A stretch of 8,312 bases of DNA from contig URWL01000070.1 in NCBI GenBank assembly GCA_900551465.1, positions 1 through 8,312 of the forward strand. The letters run 5' to 3'. How positions within the stretch are numbered: the first letter of the stretch is position 1; every line of letters starts with the position of its first letter. Position numbers and translations under genes: made by a program. This stretch comes from an uncultured Blautia sp. Lineage in GTDB: Bacteria; Bacillota; Clostridia; Lachnospirales; Lachnospiraceae. This document shows positions 6,759 to 8,312 of this stretch, piece by piece. Below the pieces are notes generated by a model. That model worked only from the letters and a program-made list of their open reading frames with translations, was not told where the DNA came from and searched no databases.

Positions 6759-7901
6759 ATGCAGAAACAAAAAAGCAAAGTGATACTTCTTCCCTGTAGT
6801 TCTTACAGGGAAGAACTTGTTTATGAAGGTTTAAAAAAAGGTCTGGAACTTCTGGGAGGCCTGGAGACGCTTGTAAAAAAAGAAGAGAAAATTCTTCTGA
6901 AACCGAATCTTCTGAAAAAAGCAGAAGTGGAAAAAGCTGTGATCACGCATCCGGCGGTAGTTGGTATGTTTGCACGTATTCTAAAAGAATATGGCTGTAA
7001 AAATGTGATCCTTGCAGATTCCTGCGGACATGGAACCACCAGAAAGGTAATAGCAGGAACCGGTATGGATCGGTACCTGGATGAATTCCAGATACCGGCT
7101 GTGGATTTTTCTGAAGGGATAAAGAAACTCTATCCGGAGGGAAGCCAGGCAAAGGAATTTATGCTCAGCAGGGAGCTTCTGGAGCAGGATTGTGTGATTT
7201 CACTGTGTAAGATGAAAACACATGCTCTGGAACGAATTACAGGAGCAGTGAAAAACAGTTATGGATTTGTATATGGTTTTTATAAAGCAAAAGGACATAC
7301 ACTTTATCCAAGTGCGGACAGCTTTGCCCGAATGCTGGTAGATCTGAACCAGTGTGTAAGACCGAGGCTGTATGTTATGGACGGCATCACAGCAATGGAA
7401 GGAAACGGTCCCGGCTCCGGTGATCCTGTAGACATGGGAGTGATGCTGCTTTCCACAGATCCGGTGGCTCTGGACAGTGTGTTCTGTCATCTGGTACATC
7501 TGAAGCCTCAGATGGTTCCGACTAATTATCATGGAGAAAAGATGGGACTTGGAACCTGGAAAAAAGAGGAGATTGAAATACTTACTCCGGATGGGAGAAT
7601 TTCCATGGAAGAGGCGGTACGGAAATATGGAAATCCGGAGTTTCATGTAGACCGGAGAGTTATGAAGCATGGAATCTGGGAAAAAATGGCAAAAGCTTTG
7701 AATATTTTTCAGAAGAAGCCATATATTGAAGCTGAGAAATGTATCCGCTGCGGAATCTGTGTAAAAAGCTGCCCGGTGCCGGGAAAAGCAGTAGAATTTC
7801 GGGACGGACGAGAACATCCGCCGGTGTATGACTATAAGAAATGTATCCGGTGTTTCTGTTGTCAGGAAATGTGCCCGGAGAAAGCAATCAAAGTCAAATA
7901 A
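6759..7901 (+). CDS. DUF362 domain protein with C-terminal 2[4Fe-4S] ferredoxin domain
   Basis: The product has 380 residues. Residues 1 to about 290 form a DUF362 domain, recognised by ILLKPNLL, ITHPAVVGMFARILKEYG, VILADSCGHG, CKMKTH...ITGAVKNSYGFV and the MDGITAMEGNGPGSGDP / LLSTDPVALDSVFCHLV blocks. The C-terminus carries two CxxCxxCxxxCP motifs: C328, C331, C334, C338, and C362, C365, C368, C372. This is a bacterial-type ferredoxin domain expected to hold two [4Fe-4S] clusters. DUF362 has no settled biochemical role. The ferredoxin part implies electron transfer in an anaerobic cytoplasm; no signal peptide is seen. The start at 6759 has GAGGA at 6747-6751 with a 7-base spacer and lies only 10 bases after the enzyme I stop, so the gene is probably co-transcribed. 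Its link to the importer or enzyme I is unknown. Confidence 0.9.
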   Translation: MQKQKSKVILLPCSSYREELVYEGLKKGLELLGGLETLVKKEEKILLKPNLLKKAEVEKAVITHPAVVGMFARILKEYGCKNVILADSCGHGTTRKVIAGTGMDRYLDEFQIPAVDFSEGIKKLYPEGSQAKEFMLSRELLEQDCVISLCKMKTHALERITGAVKNSYGFVYGFYKAKGHTLYPSADSFARMLVDLNQCVRPRLYVMDGITAMEGNGPGSGDPVDMGVMLLSTDPVALDSVFCHLVHLKPQMVPTNYHGEKMGLGTWKKEEIEILTPDGRISMEEAVRKYGNPEFHVDRRVMKHGIWEKMAKALNIFQKKPYIEAEKCIRCGICVKSCPVPGKAVEFRDGREHPPVYDYKKCIRCFCCQEMCPEKAIKVK

Positions 7902-7928
7902 ATTTCTGGTTGTGGGGGGCGGATTTAT

Positions 7929-7992
7929 GTTTTTTGTTCTCTACAGACGATGCCGTTTCCTTTTTGCATCTGAAAGTAGACAACACCAAAAC
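7929..7992 (+). other. long imperfect hairpin after the operon
   Basis: TGTTCTCTAC (7935-7944) pairs with GTAGACAACA (7976-7985) with one C-C mismatch. Inside it GATGC (7949-7953) pairs with GCATC (7966-7970) around a 12-base loop. Outside, GTTTT (7929-7933) can pair with AAAAC (7988-7992). It begins 28 bases after the last operon stop. It could stabilise or process the 3' end of the mRNA. It is not a classic intrinsic terminator, because the stem is not GC-rich and no T-run follows it. Confidence 0.4.
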
Positions 7993-8195
7993 AGAACTCC
8001 TTCCGGCTGAATCTGGCTGCTAGCCGCAGGATGGCGGACATAGGTGTACTCTGCGGTTCCGCACCAGAGGAAGTGTATTTTGCAAAGAAGCAGAAACATA
8101 GAACTTTCCAAATCGCGAACCAGCTTCTGTGGCAGATTTCTCTGACTCCTGCATGTCCTTTACAGATACAAAATCATATTCATCCACCCTTACAA

Positions 8196-8223
8196 ACAGA
8201 AATTTTCTGTGGGAAAAATTCTG
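8196..8223. repeat. overlapping, mutually exclusive inverted repeats
   Basis: ACAGAAATTTTCTGT (8196-8210) is an inverted repeat with 7-base arms around a single T. Its CAGAAATTTT part (8197-8206) can instead pair with AAAAATTCTG (8214-8223), with one offset base on each side and CTGTGGG in the loop. The two pairings exclude each other. The sequence is AT-rich and lies just upstream of a promoter-like element, so it could be an operator or merely chance. Confidence 0.3.
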
Positions 8224-8229
8224 ATGATG

Positions 8230-8238
8230 TGCTATGAT
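8230..8238 (+). promoter_or_regulatory. putative extended -10 promoter element
   Basis: TGCTATGAT fits the extended -10 pattern TGnTATnnT. The best -35 at 17-base spacing, TGGGAA (8210-8215), is weak. Transcription would start near 8245 and run into the ribosome binding site and ATG at 8270. This supports a real transcription unit starting at the right edge of the window. Confidence 0.3.
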
Positions 8239-8269
8239 AATCCACATAAATACTGAGAGGAGACCAGCT

Positions 8270-8312
8270 ATGAAAAGTCAACCCTAAATTAGCAAAAAAT
8301 TAAGTTCGTTTT
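8270..8312 (+). pseudogene. start of a possible exported-protein gene with an early in-frame stop; 3' end outside window
   Basis: ATG at 8270 is preceded by AGAGGAGA (8256-8263; AGGAG core 8258-8262) with a 7-base spacer, as good as any start in the window. The frame reads MKSQP and then TAA at 8285-8287. Past the stop it continues ISKKLSSF to the window edge. If the stop were a lysine codon (TAA to AAA), the N-terminus would read MKSQPKISKKLSSF, the basic start expected of a Sec signal peptide. It may therefore be a gene with a nonsense mutation or a sequence error. The alternatives are a true five-codon leader peptide or a chance start. Only 43 bases are visible, so no product can be named. 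Confidence 0.3.

Larger units (their letters stand above)
7902..8269. other. 368-base region without a supported gene; possible repeat element or decayed gene
   Basis: No coding sequence here has a usable ribosome binding site. On the minus strand a frame runs from an ATG at 8247 to a TGA at 7896-7894, 117 codons, broken by one TAG at 8022-8020. The first 75 codons include protein-like stretches such as RVDEYDFVSVKDMQESEK, and upstream in the same frame, before the ATG, is a hydrophobic run, LFIAGLLSVF. On the plus strand 8031-8237 is open for 68 codons, but its ATG follows CAGG directly with no spacer. The region also holds the hairpin at 7929-7992 and inverted repeats at 8196-8223. Possible readings are a degenerate gene fragment, a multi-copy intergenic element or a structured RNA; I cannot choose between them. 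Confidence 0.5.

Noticed and set aside
7200..7817. 205-codon open frame on the minus strand
   Set aside because: It is antisense to the DUF362-ferredoxin gene, has a Cys/His/Phe-rich random composition and shows no family motif.
8031..8237. 68-codon plus-strand open frame as a real gene
   Set aside because: Its ATG directly follows CAGG with no spacer, no other ribosome site is present, and the product has no recognisable domain. It overlaps an equally open minus-strand frame.
7921..8253. GGATTTATGT and ACATAAATAC as terminal inverted repeats of a 333-base mobile element
   Set aside because: Only 9 of 10 bases match and both are AT-rich. A match of this quality is expected by chance among sites in a region of this size, and no target-site duplication is seen.

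Overview
The window reads as chromosomal DNA of a Gram-positive, low-to-moderate GC anaerobe, most probably a gut Lachnospiraceae (Clostridia). The grounds are strong AGGAGG-type ribosome binding sites, frequent AGA/AGG/ATA codons, the protein character of the genes, and a DUF362-ferredoxin gene typical of anaerobes. The genus cannot be fixed from the sequence alone.

Positions 1-7901 hold seven tightly packed genes, all on the + strand. They are a 5'-truncated M20-family amidohydrolase (1-1224), an ABC importer of the spermidine/putrescine type in the order potA-potB-potC-potD (1278-5105), a stand-alone PEP-protein phosphotransferase (PTS enzyme I family, 5126-6748), and a DUF362 protein ending in a two-cluster ferredoxin domain (6759-7901). 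The gaps and overlaps are 53, -14, -4, 48, 20 and 10 bases, so one operon is likely. A probable extra promoter lies just ahead of the binding-protein gene.

The genes suggest import of a small, probably charged solute, with an amidohydrolase that could cleave it or a related amide. The substrate may not be a normal polyamine: by a by-eye alignment, the acidic and aromatic residues with which E. coli PotD holds spermidine are mostly replaced. The enzyme I paralogue has no HPr or EII gene beside it, a divergent phospho-histidine motif and a shortened C-terminus. This points to a regulatory or specialised phosphotransfer role. The DUF362-ferredoxin protein adds a redox component of unknown function.

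Positions 7902-8269 contain no gene I can support. They hold a long imperfect hairpin just after the operon, open frames on both strands without ribosome binding sites, and nested inverted repeats. At the right edge, a good promoter-like -10, a ribosome binding site and an ATG lead into a frame that stops after five codons. Read past the stop, that frame resembles the start of a secretion signal, so it may be an interrupted gene continuing beyond the window.
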